Source: Chinchilla lanigera (taxonomy: Eukaryota > Chordata > Mammalia > Rodentia > Chinchillidae). From it: a stretch of DNA of 64,000 nucleotides. Shown piece by piece: positions 42,704-55,179 of this stretch; positions within the stretch are counted from its first letter, which is position 1; each line of letters starts with the position of its first letter. Under the pieces are notes generated by a model. The model was not told where the DNA came from. It did no database searches and saw only the letters and a list, made by a program, of their open reading frames with translations. The stretch covers positions 4,752,181 through 4,816,180 of the forward strand of contig NW_004955465.1 of the NCBI RefSeq assembly GCF_000276665.1, given 5' to 3'. The position numbers were made by a program, and so were the translations under genes.

Positions 42704-43894
42704 TACTACCTTCACTTACTTTTTCCTGCTTCATCACTTTTGGGAAAGATATAACACTTAATCTGTTTGACCATGAGAGATCGAGTGATATGGCAAAACT
42801 GCAAAATTGGAAATAGCTCAAACCCACTCCAATCAGACTAGGCAGGGTACTTAGGACCATTTTCCCTTTCTGAGGGCCTTTGTACTTTCTCATGTGTGAT
42901 GCACTTGTAGCTTTGGGAAGACCCTCAAGCCCGGAGTCAGCATTGTGCCTCAGTTTCCAGGGCTGATTTTGTGACACTTGCAACCAAAAAGCCTGAATGC
43001 TGTGTTGCAACCACACAGAAAAGGCAAAAGTCTGAACTCCTGCCAGCACCAGGCAACTGCTCTCCTGTGAGCAGAGCTGCAAGAAGTAGTCAAGATGTAT
43101 AGGGAAATTACACTGGATTTATTTACAGAGACTATTTATGTTGAACTAGCAGTTTCCTATTGTGTCAGCAATTTTCTATTGCATTTATTTGTTACTACAG
43201 TACTTGGCAAGAGTGCAATCCTATTAAACCTGAACAATACATTACACAAATTCGTAATCATTTTCTATTTTATAAAATAAAAAGAACTATGGAATTTATA
43301 CAGTTGTGTAGTCCTAATAGATTTTCAAGAGAAAAATGTATAGTCTTGGGCAAGCTGGTTCCAAATGTGCATTTTAGTTCTTATCTCACTTCCAATGTTT
43401 TCTTTTTAGCTGAGGTGAACAGTAACTTACCTGTGAGACTTTGAATGAATCAAGATGAACATGAATCAAGATGAAATGAAAGAAAGCCCGAAAATCAAGA
43501 GCTTTTTCCTTTCCTCAGAACATTGGCTTTGCTAGTATTTTCCATACGATGTGGAGGGTTATCATCTTAAAGGAATAAATTACCAGTTTTGCTTAGGATT
43601 ATATTCTAAAGAATTACATTTTCTTAAAATATAAGGATTAAAATTTAAATTTAAATCAGTCTAATTGTTACTAGGCCTACAAGGCAAATTCTGTCTGCTC
43701 TCACCAAGTTCTAGAGCCAGTCCTGACCAACTCTGGCTTTGCCCTGTTGAAGGTCCATACACAACAGATAGTGGGTGTGCGTTTAGCATTGCTATACCAA
43801 AATATTCCAAGTGTACCCGCTGCTGCAAAGCCTAGAGGAAACTGCTAGGTGCCTGTAAAGTGATAACATTCCCCCTAAAGCTCAGTAACCTGTT
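42704..43894. other. unique DNA, nothing recognised
   Basis: A 138-codon minus frame (42666-43082) begins in unique GC-neutral DNA and ends in MER2. I recognise no domain. A small 16-bp-period repeat lies at 43446-43475 (TGAATCAAGATGAA twice). Confidence 0.4.
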
Positions 43895-44243
43895 TGTTAT
43901 GGTTTGAATTTGCGTGTCCCCCCAAAGCCTCAAGCGGCCATGGGGCAGGCTTTAAGAGTTTGATGGGTGTGAAGCTACACCCACCCTGGGGTGGATAGTT
44001 TGCATATGTAAGGGAGAGGAAGAAGCTGCTTGAGGCCATTCCTCCCCCATTCCGCCCTGGTGTGTGTTTGTTGCTTTGCTGTGTGCTGCCGCCCTGTAGC
44101 TCTTTGCCATGTGCCACTCTGCCTTATAATCTACCAAGTATGGACTGAAACCTCCACGAACTGTAAGCAAAATAAACCTTTCCTTCCTTAATTTTGGGCG
44201 TCAGGTATTTTGTCCCAGCAGGGAGAGAAAAGTAACCGAGACA
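43895..44243 (+). mobile_element. complete solo MaLR-type LTR with TSD
   Basis: A 349-bp LTR, TGTTATGGTTTGAATTTGCG to AGTAACCGAGACA, with perfect 5-bp target-site duplication CTGTT at 43890-43894 and 44244-44248. Contains GCAAAATAAACCTTTCCTTC (poly(A)-signal region) and GTCAGGTATTTTGTCCCAGC. CpGs remain, and this is one of the best preserved LTRs here. The antisense frames inside it are artefacts. Confidence 0.92.
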
Positions 44244-44324
44244 CTGTTATAGTCCAGATTGAGATTTTGCTTGAATTTTGTGACCAGAGTCCTCATTCAT
44301 GAAATCGCTTTCTTACCTACTGAC

Positions 44325-44585
44325 TTAAGATTCAGGTTCATAATTCTTATTTTAAAACACTGTAACAAGGAGACTTTGGGGAAATTAACTTCTTTGGACC
44401 TTAATAGTCTCATCTTAAAGTGAAACAATGAAACCTTGCTCGTGATGACTGTTCCATTCGATATAGATTAGATATGATTATAGTACATAGTATGTAAAAT
44501 GAGAATTAAGTGAGACATAGAAAACAGTACAGTTTCTAGTATGGAATATGTGCTCACTTCATATTGCTGCTGTTACTATTATCAC
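44325..44585 (+). repeat. MIR SINE
   Basis: MIR order: TTCAGGTTCATAATTCTTAT, GACTTTGGGGAAATTAACTT, 'ctttggaccttaatagtctcatctt', AAAGTGAAACAATGA, and later 'gtaaaatgagaattaagtgagacata' and ATGTGCTCACTTC. Confidence 0.7.
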
Positions 44586-44754
44586 CATTAATTTCTGTCA
44601 TTTTCTTCAATGTTTTTAAAATTTTTCTAATCATCAGCAGATGTCTCATTTTAAACAGTTTTGACAGCTCACTAACGTTGTATTTCCCCTTTACCCATCA
44701 TTATTTCATAGATATTCTGATAATTTGCCAAAATAATGTTTTGATTGAATGAGT

Positions 44755-46890
44755 TAAAGAAGACAAATCAATTAATAGAAAAATTAACCAAATGAATTGA
44801 TAGGAAAAAAGATTTAGTGAAATCCTTGAGAAAAACTCTCAGCAAGTTAAGAATAGAGGGAAATTATCTCAATTTAATGAAGAACATATACCAAAATCCC
44901 CTAAACAAACAACATCGCAAGTCCTAAAAATTGTTGTACTGAATCATGAAAATCTGAGTACTTTCCTACAACATCAGAAACAAAGCAAGAATGCTAATCC
45001 TCGCCTCTTTTATTCAACACATCATGGTAAATTCTATTCTCAAGGCAGGATTTAGAAAGAAAAGTCACATTGATTACAAAGGAAGAAATAAAGCTACCTG
45101 GATTTGGAGATGATGCAATAATCAATATAAAAAATCTAAAAAAATGCACACACACAGACACACATACATCATACATGTGCACCCTTCTTAAAACAAATGT
45201 TAGCTCAGCAGATTGTAAGATATAAGTTCCACACGCAGAATTCAATGACATTTTGTGCACTAATGATAAACATGAAAAGACCAAAATAAAAATATGATAA
45301 CATTGAAAATTGCTCTAAAGAAACGAATATATTCAGGTATAAATTTAATTGAATACATGTAAAATGTTATGATGAAAATGATAAAATGCTAATGAAACAA
45401 ATACAGGAAAACATACAGGAATTGTGTTTGCAATTGGAAAGATTCAATGTACTGAAGATGTCAATTTTATCCAGTTTTATCTATGGGGTTAGGACAATTC
45501 CAGTCAAAATCCCAAGAGGTTTTCTTGTAAAAATAGGCAAACTTAATCTAAAATTACCTGGAATGATACAGGCCTTAAAAGTAGCTAAAACAATCTTAAC
45601 AAGTGAGACTGAAATGGGAGTAATTTCTCTACCAATATCAAGCTTTACAGTGTAGCATTTGTAGGAAAAAGACATATTGATCAAATCAAACTGAGTAGAG
45701 GAACTGAAAATACAGCTCACAATTATGTCAGACTGATTTTTGACAAAGGTTCACATGAGGAAGAACATTCTTGAAAATGGTACTACAGCAACTGAATATT
45801 TGTAAGACAAAACAAAATAAATAAATAAATCAAACCCACAAAAACTGTCTACCTAAAATTCACATTTTCTACAAAATTATCTCTAAATGGATCACAAACT
45901 TCAGTGCAAATTGCAAAATGATAGAACTTTCTGAAAAGCAAACATTTTGACAAACTAAATCTAAGGAGGAATTTTTAAACTTTGCACTAAAAAGGTGATT
46001 CATAAAGACAAATTGTTAATTTGAACTGTAAAGTATTAAACACTAAAAAAGCCCAAATGTACAAGATTAAAAAAAACAATCTCCAGACTCAGAGTACATA
46101 TTTTTAAGCTGCATATCCAATAAATGATGAGTGTCACAAACTCAACAGTTAAAAAAATAAAACAAACTCCAATCAGAGACCATGCAGAGGACACAAAGTA
46201 ATCTCTATATAATCAAAGGATATAGAGTTGGCAAATAATCACATTAAAAATATTCAAGACAATTAGTTCTAAAGGGAATGCCAATAAAATCCACAATATT
46301 TTATAATTATGCATCTACACAAAATGACTAAAATTTTAAAAAAGATTGACAATATTAAGTGCTGGCAGAAATGTGAAGAAAATAGTTCAGTTATATACTT
46401 AGTGGTAACAAAAATGGTATAATCTGGAAAAGGGTTGGAATTTATTTTGCTCAATACTAACCATGCAACCACCATATGGTTCAATAACTGCACTATTGAT
46501 CATTTATCTCAAAAAAATGGAAATTTATGTTCACACAAAAACCTGTATCTGAGTGCTCATACCAGCTTCCTCATAGCCCACAACTAGAAGTAGATCCCCG
46601 CCATGACCTTTGAGGCATTGTCAAGATTAAACAAACTATTATGTGTATCTTGGTTAGATTACTACTACAAAATGGCTATTGATAAACAGAAAAATTTGCA
46701 TGGATCTCCAGGTCATCATGCTGAACAGAACAAGATGGTCCCAAAAGTTTACATATTTTATAATTCAGTTTATATAACATTTTTAGAGGAACAAATGTAA
46801 GTGCAGAACATAACAGTGGTTGCCAGGGATAAGGGAGCAGGGTGTGTGTAAAGCTGGGGTGTGTAGTTACCAAAGGGCAGCACGAAGAAT
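44755..46890 (+). repeat. old L1 fragment: ORF2 3' half to 3' end
   Basis: Long degraded L1 (non-LTR retrotransposon). CCTTGAGAAAAACTCTCAGC, TACCAAAATCCCCTAAACAA, TGCTAATCCTCGCCTC and TTTGGAGATGATGCAATAAT (encoding an FGDD version of the reverse-transcriptase FADD box at 45103-45114) are in order. Next come 'caattccagtcaaaatccc' and a frame at 45386-45655 similar to the L1 ORF2 C-terminal part, then 3' segments (CCATGCAACCACCATATGG, GGTTGCCAGGGATAAGG). Frameshifts and stops disable it. Confidence 0.85.
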
Positions 46891-47037
46891 CCTTGTTGTC
46901 TGAGAACCACTCACCATCCTCACTGTAAACATCAAGGAGCAGCCTTCGTGCCAGTTAACAGGTGCATGTCACAGGGGGCTCTGCAGTGATCTGCATTGGA
47001 TGATCTACTGAAACAGAGTAATATGGATAAGTTTGAG

Positions 47038-47038
<1 letters not shown>

Positions 47039-47082
<44 letters not shown>

Positions 47083-47092
47083 CACACACACA
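47039..47092. repeat. (AC)n microsatellite
   Basis: About 54 bp of AC with one slip (AACAC). Followed 730 bp later by a GT run of opposite sense, giving an inverted pair of simple repeats. Confidence 0.95.
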
Positions 47093-47419
47093 CCCTGAGC
47101 AAGAGCACCCAAGCAGACATTGCTTAATTTCATTTACGCAAAGCTCCATACAGGCAAAATTATTCTGTGGATCCTCTCAGAAGTCACAATGACGTTGCTT
47201 TCGGGAAGGAGGGGCTCATGCTAGTTAGAATGGGTAGAAGGCGTGTTCATTTGGGAAAAAAAAAATCACTGATACACAGTTATGACATATCCCTTTCCTG
47301 CGTGTGTATTATGAAGTAATAATTGACCCAAAGTTGAGGCGGCCCTGAAACAAGAGCGCTTCAGCTTGGTAGCTGTTCTGTTTCTTCAGTTCTGTTCTGA
47401 CATGGACCCACCCCAGCCT

Positions 47420-47690
47420 CCGATGCCGTTATTTCCCACTGGTTGAAGAATGACGTCCAAATTCAAGAAAATGGCACTGACGTACTTTGCATATAATCCT
47501 GTTCATTGTTACTCCCCGCTTCCCTGGCCCTGGACTTCGTATTCATTCACTTTCCACTAATATGTACTGAGCCCTTGGTGCAGAGTGCCATGCTAGGGGA
47601 CAGTAATACATTGTGGAGTAGCGTAGATAAGGTTTCCTCTCTTGCAGTCTTCCTCATCTAGTTGGGAAGACATAACAGTAGCATTAAGTA
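47420..47690 (-). repeat. L2 LINE 3' fragment, antisense
   Basis: GAATGACGTCCAAATTCAAG, 'atataatcctgttcattgtt', ACTCCCCGCTTCCCTGGCCC, then TCATTCACTTTCCACTAATA, TGTACTGAGCCCTTGGTGCA and 'gccatgctaggggacagtaatac' follow the antisense L2 3' end order. Confidence 0.65.
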
Positions 47691-47821
47691 TATTTAACAA
47701 GACTGAGAGCTGCAATAGTGGAAAAATAGGATCTTACAAAAATATAAAGAAGAATCTAGCCTAGTCTAGAGGATGGCAGAAAAATTTTCTCATGGAATTA
47801 AACTTGACTCAGAAAAAGATC

Positions 47822-47822
<1 letters not shown>

Positions 47823-47855
<33 letters not shown>
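47823..47855. repeat. (GT)n microsatellite
   Basis: About 33 bp of alternating GT. Confidence 0.95.
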
Positions 47856-47858
<3 letters not shown>

Positions 47859-48839
47859 GTACAAGAGAGACCAATCTTAAATCATCACTAATTAGCTTAT
47901 TGGGAGGGATTTGTCTGACCTGGTTTCAAAGAGCAGACCTAAGACAAATATATGGGAGAATAAAAAGAAAAACATTATATTTAAGTAAAGAATAAAAGAA
48001 TAAAAGATTTATGAAATTAGAAGAAATTATTGCATTGAATTTTTAAATTATGGTAGCTTTTCAAACCAGGTAGCTGAAAGAACACTTGAGCCGCAAAGGA
48101 GGTATTAAACTAGAAGATCTTTTAGATCTCTCTGACACCATGATTGTATGATCACCATGAACTATGATCTGGTACGGTGGCACTACTCCTAATGAACACA
48201 TTTGGCATATATTTGCTGTAACAACACACAGAACCTGTATTTTACAAATATTACAAACAGTGAATTATTTTTTAATAGAAGCCTCTATTGTACTGTAATC
48301 ACAACTGGAAAAAATTATGTATTTTCCTACGTGCATCTTCTTTTTCTCCCTTCATTTTGTAGCTGGCAGTATTTACTATCAGGCAAAGTACAGTAAAGTG
48401 GATGTTTTCAAAGGTTAAAACCAGGAGATAAAGGACCATCATAAAGCCATTCTGTTCCAGTCTTCCCAACTTTCTAAACTTCTGAAATTGTATTTTGGTT
48501 TTTCTTGTGAATTGTGCTAAATGCATCATCTATGAAGAGATGCAAATAATTTACTTGAAAGCAAATATTTAAATATTTGCATTCTTGCCAGTGAGTAAGC
48601 ACATATAAAGCTAAGCAATACTATGATGAGATTTTTAAAAAATCTTTTATTTTTCTTTACACCATAGACATCAACCAAGTCTGTTAATTTTCTCCCTTTC
48701 TGCTGTCAATAATTTTATTCAAGTGCCTTCTCCCAAAACATTCCTCCTGGTCCTGAAACATCTGCATTTTCTAGCTGGTTTCATTCTCTTGTTGTGTTGT
48801 GGTTTTCTCTTTAGAATTGACAGGGAGATATATGGTGGG
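47856..48839. other. AT-rich unique DNA, nothing recognised
   Basis: No supported gene or repeat. Confidence 0.45.
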
Positions 48840-48940
48840 TGGTTACGGGATTGAACCTGTTGCCTCATCAAAGATTCCAGAGCTTGCATGACAAGATCAG
48901 CAATTAATCACCAGCTTCACATCCTCAGTGCTATTATATA
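48840..48940 (-). repeat. possible very old ID/tRNA-SINE relic
   Basis: GGTTACGGGATTGAACCTGT, GAGCTTGCATGACAAG and CACATCCTCAGTGC follow the antisense ID order loosely. The match is weak. Confidence 0.3.
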
Positions 48941-49635
48941 GTAAAATGAAAACTCAAAATCAGAATGGTCGATACGTTGAGGAGTAGAAGTACGGGTCCC
49001 CATTGTGACAGGGACTGTGACTGCATGCTTGCTAGAGCCCAAGCAAAGTAAAATGAAATCATATGGCTTAAAATTAACCAAACTCGGTACACAGGTGGGT
49101 TCGGGCTGCAGTCACAGGTAAGGAGCATCTCCCTCTCCTCCCTCCTTACCAGTAAAGCCTGACTCCTCAAACCTCCAGACCTGCATTTAACATTGTATTC
49201 AATCCCTTTGCAGTTTTAAATTTATTTTTTACCTATGGAAAAAGTTTAAATATCTACTTTCATATCTATTAGACAATGTGGAACTCAGAATTTGGAGTCA
49301 ATTATTATTATTTTTTTTCTTCTTTTAGGACCAAGAAGTTATAAGGACAGAAACAAATAAAAAGAGACCAAACAAATGAATTGATACCAATTTTAAAAAT
49401 GAAATCCCACTTTTAATAAACTGTCCTTTTACATTCTTGTTCTTCATGAAAATATTTACCTATCAAAGCAAAACACAACTTCACTTTGATACAAAAAGTG
49501 TAATGCTTTTTACGTACTTTATATGAGTCAGTAATTGACAGAAAGCAGTATTTTTTCTTAAAGATTGGCATCAAGACAGTTTAACTTGGGTTGGCTGGTA
49601 TAATTAAAAGAAAAAAGGGCTTGGTGGATGTAATT
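48941..49635. other. unique DNA, nothing recognised
   Basis: No supported feature. Confidence 0.45.
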
Positions 49636-49832
49636 AAAGAGAGAGTAAGCAAGGGGAGCGGGAGGGAGATGAGGGGTGTGAGTGAGGGAAGAAACGAAGA
49701 GAGGAGAGAAGAAGAGAGAGGAGAGGAGAAAGAGAAAAAGAGAAAGAGAGAAAGAAAGAGAGAAAGGAAGAAAAAGGAAAAGAGAAAGAAAGAAAAAGAG
49801 AAAGAGAGGCAGAGAGGGAAAGAAAGAGAAGG
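49636..49832. repeat. 200-bp polypurine (GA-rich) tract
   Basis: Almost pure purine on the plus strand, made of GAGA, GAAA, GGAG and AAAGAGAAAG units, with only a handful of pyrimidines, mostly before 49690. Capable of triplex (H-DNA) formation in mirror-symmetric parts such as 49735-49800. The 83-codon Lys/Glu/Arg frame it encodes (49591-49842) is a by-product. Confidence 0.92.
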
Positions 49833-50518
49833 GCTAGTGTAGAAAATGAAAAGTGGGGAAAATGCCCCTAAGAGGAACTACAGAAGAACTTGTTCAAGAA
49901 AGTGAACACTACTTTGCCTATGTTTGGTTTTGCGGTAAGCACATATACGGCAACATAAAGGTGTTATGTTGAGACTTCTAAAGATCCACTTGAAGTTACA
50001 TTAATTGGAAACATTAGCAACAAGTGTTTTTCCCACTACATATCTGTCTTGCGGCGCTAACACTGCCAACCTGAATATCTCAGCATTTTCTCCTGTGGTT
50101 GATTGTTACACCCCAAATAATATTTAGCACCAGCCAGATTGACCTTGCTTGGTTATATTTCTTGTTCCTTAATGAATTGTTATGCAAACCAAAGTGCCTG
50201 AACACATGTTTTTCCTATTACTTCTTTTATATATTTCTAAACACTTAGTCTGGAATACTAACTTTCATACGGAAGAAATAACATACTAGTATTGAGGGTA
50301 TTTGTGAACATACATGCCATGAATCATGTGTTAACATGATAATTGTTTCCACACACGTACATGCAACCCACAACAAGGATTATTAAAATAATTTAATGAA
50401 ACCTACCATAAATATTTAGACATTTTTTAAAGCAAATTTTTTTTGGCTACTTGGTAAATGCATCCTAAAAGGAATTACATTTGTAAGTTTATTTTAATAT
50501 TTATTCATGGTAATAATT
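49833..50518. other. unique DNA, nothing recognised
   Basis: No supported feature. Confidence 0.45.
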
Positions 50519-50590
50519 TCTTTCTTTTTCTCTCTTTCTTTCTCTTTCTTTCTTTCTTTTTCTCCCTGTCCATTCCTTCCTTTCTTTGGA
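50519..50590. repeat. (CTTT)n polypyrimidine tract
   Basis: About 70 bp of TTTC/TTCTC units, the opposite strand sense to the polypurine tract 0.7 kb upstream, so the two could pair in inverted orientation. Confidence 0.9.
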
Positions 50591-52313
50591 TTTTTAAAGA
50601 ACATCTCTATAAACTTTTTGTATCCAATTATGAATTTAGAATGTTTATTCTTATCAGAAAAATGAAATAAAGGAAAAAGCAGCTAAAGCACTAACAAAAA
50701 TTAAAAATAATTTTCCCAGGCCATGAGATTTAAAAACATCAGATTCTGGCACATGGTGAGGAAGAAGAAATCTTAGATAGGGCTCTATTTTACTGAAACA
50801 CAGAAGGCCTGCAACTCATCCCCCACTTTACATACCTTTTCCACTCACCTTCCCCTTATGTTACTAGAAAAATAAGAAAAGGCCTGTGGGTCACCAATAA
50901 GATCAGATTTTTAAGAAGACAATTAGAACATGTTAATCAGTAACATATGAAGGTGCACAGAGCAAGCATTCCTTGATGGAATTTGAGCCAAGGACCCTCT
51001 GGGTCCAAAATATCAGCTTTACCAAAATACATGTAGTCCATCTGAAGATATGGGTAATAGCACTCCATTAAGGTTTATAATATTCAATAAACAAGTTAGA
51101 AGCTGGTTTCTAGATATGAAATTATCTAATTACTCAAGGGAAACTTGACACAGTCATTTTAAAGGTACAACACGTACCATGTGTGAACTTCTCATAGTTG
51201 TGGCGACGTTTGTACGAGGGCACGTTTTGCTTTCTGCTTTTACTCTTCCTTTCCATGGTGACAAAGATAAAGTTAGAGAGGGAGACAAAATGGCCCAGAG
51301 GAACTCACTCTTTGCTGTTGATATTAGCTACAGCAAAGCCAGTTTACACTGTAATATTGAGGGAAATATATATTTGACTTAGGGAAATCATATTTTAAAA
51401 TGTATTCATTTATACCATTTTAAAACAAAACAGCTCAGTCAAATTGCTAAAATAGCTGACTTTCAGGACTTCTTCCCTCTCCTACTACTATTTTATATAC
51501 AATGTAGGCAAAGCTCTGTAATACCGTACTGTACCTCAGTTCTTTCTCCTTATCCTATGGCATTCATTAAAAAATGTCACTTTACTGTTCTGAGTTCTTT
51601 GGGAGCAAAGAAATGCAAACCAAGAAGAAAGAGTTACAGATGGGAAATCTAAAGACTGTTCTGAAGAAGCAGAATCTTTTGGGCATCCACCACAAGAAGT
51701 CTAAATGCAGTCAGCCAGTTGTATAGAGCTGCTTAGGAACTTCTCAGAGACCCAGACCCTTTCTAGCATCGATATCTACTATTTTTCACTTGTGGTTTTC
51801 ATCCTTGTGCTCACAATAGAGCTGCTCTACCTACAGTGGTCATGACTACATTCCAAGCAGGAATGAAGTGAAGGAAATACAAAGCCATGTGACTGTTGCT
51901 GCTGTCTCTTTTGCAGGAAACAAGAATTTTGCAGATATCTTACCATGTTGGACTCCTTCTGTTCCATTTACATCTTATTGGCTAGGATTGAACACATTAC
52001 CTTAAATAACAGGAAAAACAAACAAACAAAAAAAAAAACGGGGACCGTGAGTAGGCAAAAAGTTGTGTCCATCTCCTGGGATCAAAATGCATCCTGCTGA
52101 CCTCTGAATTTCCATCCACCAGTAGTTTGTCTTTGGAAAGGCAAGTTCAAGGAAGGAAAGAATAGTGAGCAAAGGAATAAATCAATGAATTGGATATTCT
52201 TAAGGACAGGGGATAATATTACCACTTATAATTTCCCTGCTGCCTAAGAAAGAGCTTGGATCAAAGTAGGCTGTGAGTATGTATTTTAGGAATTGAATTT
52301 TAGAGAACAGAAT
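50591..52313. other. unique DNA, nothing recognised
   Basis: About 1.7 kb with no gene or repeat that I can support. An A-run at 52020-52040 is not attached to a recognisable SINE. Confidence 0.45.
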
Positions 52314-52413
52314 AGGGGCAGGGGATTTAGCTCAGTGGCAAAGCGCCTGCCTGGCAAGCGCAAGGTCGTGAGTTCGGTTCCCGGTACCAGAGAAAAACCA
52401 AAAAAAAAAAAAA
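52314..52413 (+). mobile_element. young ID SINE (GGAGAAAAACC-like tail)
   Basis: GGGGCAGGGGATTTAGCTCA, GGCAAGCGCAAGGTCGTGAG, TTCGGTTCCCGGTACCAGAG, AAAAACC and an A-tail. AGAACAGAAT at 52304-52313 and 52414-52423 is a perfect 10-bp target-site duplication. Confidence 0.96.
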
Positions 52414-52473
52414 AGAACAGAATGATTTCCTAAGTATTCATTCAGTCTTACAGTAATCAAAATGGAAAGCCAA

Positions 52474-52530
52474 GAGCCTGAAGATGTAGCTCAGCAGCAT
52501 GAGTGCCTGCCTAGAAAGTCAAGGTCAAAG
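52474..52530 (+). mobile_element. degraded ID SINE fragment
   Basis: GATGTAGCTCAGCAGCATGA, then GTGCCTGCCTAGAAAGTC and AAGGTC are the left two-thirds of an ID body. The B box and tail are lost. Confidence 0.65.
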
Positions 52531-53623
52531 CAGATGTTTGAGGACAATTAAAGAGCTTATAGTACAACATGGGACCTGAGTTGCTAAGAAAAACATTCAT
52601 GTCGCAAAAGCATTTAGCACACAAATCCATGTAGGAAAACCCTACTTGTAAGTGGTATAGAGTTGACTGTGGAAATAAACTTTAAAAATTCTAAAACTAC
52701 CTCTTTCAGCAAACCTAGAAAATAATACTAAAAGATGACATTAATTTTATTTATTTATTTTTCATCCTGATATTTTCTAAATCACTGACTTTTCAGTAGC
52801 AGCTGTTATGAAATTCCTGACCCTTTCTCTTTCTTACAGCATATATTGGCTCCAAAACAAGTCTGCCCTGAGAATTTCCTTCGCTTCTAATGTTTCAAAA
52901 TTACTTCTGTAAACACCTTAGATGATCAATAGGAAAGCTTAGTATTATTTATTAAATCATAGAACAAAACTCATAACGTATTAATAAATATTGATTCCTG
53001 ATGTTTTAAAACTCTACATCTTTTCGCCTTCTGAAAATTTACTGCTGTCACAGAAATTTTGTATTAAAAAATTTGTCATTTGTGTTTTCCCTCATCTCTA
53101 TGGTGGCTACTTTTTGAAATTATCAATATACATTCATTAATATAAAGGACGTTGGGATATGGCACACTTATGTACCATATTTTAAAGCTAATACAGTGTG
53201 AAATAGTAACTAAGTATTTTATTTTATCTGTACTTCTGAATTCAAGTGATATTAAGATAAACACAAATCTTCAAGAAATTACACATAGAAAGCAATATTT
53301 ATGTTGTTCCTCAAAAATCAGTTTATTTTGACTTTGAACAAGCTATAAAAACCTAACACCTAATCAAGGGCTTATTAGCAATGAACTGGAAACAAGAGAA
53401 ATTCAGTGACTGTAAATGGTTATTGCACAAGCATTTGTTGTGTCATTATAGAATGATTTCCCTTCTTTAACTCCCAAAATACACAAATCCAGTGAGAAAT
53501 TTTCATACATTAATATGCAAACTGATATAACACTTAGCATAAGGAAGAAATTTTAAGACCTTTCCTTTTAGATTTCCCATTGTTCCGATGAATCTGAAAT
53601 TTAAAAGGTTAAACAGTTTGCCT
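52531..53623. other. AT-rich unique DNA, nothing recognised
   Basis: No supported feature. Confidence 0.45.
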
Positions 53624-53681
53624 TGGCAAGCACAAGGTCCTGAGTTCGATTCCCACTACAAAAAAAAACCCCAAAACAAAC
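53624..53681 (+). mobile_element. 5'-truncated ID SINE
   Basis: Only the right part of an ID remains: TGGCAAGCACAAGGTCCTGA, GTTCGATTCCCACTAC and an A-rich tail. AACAGTTTGCCT at 53612-53623 and 53682-53693 is a perfect 12-bp target-site duplication that brackets the fragment. So it inserted already truncated, without its Pol III A box. Confidence 0.93.
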
Positions 53682-55179
53682 AACAGTTTGCCTAAGAGTC
53701 TTCTGGTCATTAAGAGAGAAGCTGAAAGTCATAAGGTTTTAATCTATATTCTGCACTCCCATTAATCATAAAGCGGTCTCCTTTTACAAAACCCAAAACC
53801 ATAATGGTCTTTGGTGTTATCTTTTCCAGTGATTCTCAGCTAAATGAGGCAAATAGTTGTCATCAAACCCATCTTTCTTCCTCTCTGAGGACCTCAGGGT
53901 GGGTCTAAAAGTGTCTAGATCCCACGAGCAAGTGACCCACAAATATAACAGATTTATTAAGTATAATACACTGAATAAATGGTATAGTATTTCCACATGT
54001 ACTATAGTAGGGAAAAAAGCATTACCTGTTCTAGCGTACTTCTTTAAACAGATGTAGTATCTCTGAGCAGTAAGCAGTCATTCCATTTGACATTCTTAAA
54101 AGGGAGAGTGCAGCGAAAAGCACTGCATAAGCAGATGTTTTGTCCAAGTCCCTGCCTTTGACCGAAGTTTTACCATGTCTTTTGCACGTGAGGAAGATAA
54201 GAGCTATGAATGTGCAGTTTGGGGGCATCTTTAGGGGTCCAATGTGCATTAACTTCCTTAAGAAACAACCCCAGGTCTATGCCTATTCCTTAAAGTAAAC
54301 CTCAGCCTGGAATAAAAAAGCTGTATCTATCAGCACTTTGGAAGGTAATATTTTCAAAGGAAATAGGGAAATAGAACCGTTATGCATTGAGTCGGAGTTT
54401 CCTAATGTTTTATCTGGTGATTGTTGGCTTATTTGATCTGGATAAAAGAACACAAAGATCACGGACTGGAAAACTAACTCAAAGGGCAAACTACTCTAAC
54501 GATGGCTCACTTTGGTTATAAAGAGAAGTACAAATATGTTTAAGCTACTTTTACAAATTTTAAAATTAAATCCGGTGTTTATGATTACAGAAAGAGAATA
54601 TGTCAGATACACACAAACATCTATCAAGTAGTTCTCACTGAAAAATAAACCATCCCACACCCCAGTGGCACAAAGTAGTAATGTGGGGTGGTTGTCTAGA
54701 CAGCTCTACTGACCTTGGCTGTTTTCATTTCTCGGTCCAGGGGTTGGTTCATCTTGCAGAGCCCAGCTTGCCATACCCTGCGTCTTCCAAAAGTCTAGTC
54801 AAAGTGTTCTTAGGGCAATGGCAGACCCTCAAGCATGCTCCTACCCTCTGTGTGTCTTGTGGTTGCTGAGTCTTAGGGCTTGGACAATCCGATGCTGAAG
54901 TTGGAGTTAAAATAGATGGAGACTTTTAGACTTAGAGAGCAGATGGCAGGGATTTAAGAAGGAAGAAAAAGTTGGAGTCAGTTTTCAATCGATCATAAAA
55001 CACATTATTCATTCAATTACATTATAAATGAAAGTGTCACAGTCTTTAACGTTTATGTGTAAGAACACATAAACAAAGTGACAAACCACAAACACCACAC
55101 TAATACAATTGTTTTATTGGTAAAAACATTATCATTTTCTTTGATTGATAACAAGAATCATATAATCACTTTTTATTTT
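53682..55179. other. unique DNA, nothing recognised
   Basis: Possible MIR antisense piece at about 53690-53760. The rest is unrecognised. Short opposing frames near 54031-54489 are unsupported. Confidence 0.4.

Noticed and set aside
42666..43082. 138-codon minus-strand frame
   Set aside because: No recognisable domain and its end runs into MER2; no splice or promoter context.
45386..45655. 89-codon frame resembling a reverse-transcriptase C-terminal part
   Set aside because: It is a decayed L1 ORF2 fragment, not a host gene.
49591..49842. 83-codon Lys/Glu/Arg-rich frame, looks like a charged coiled coil
   Set aside because: Direct translation of a polypurine simple repeat.
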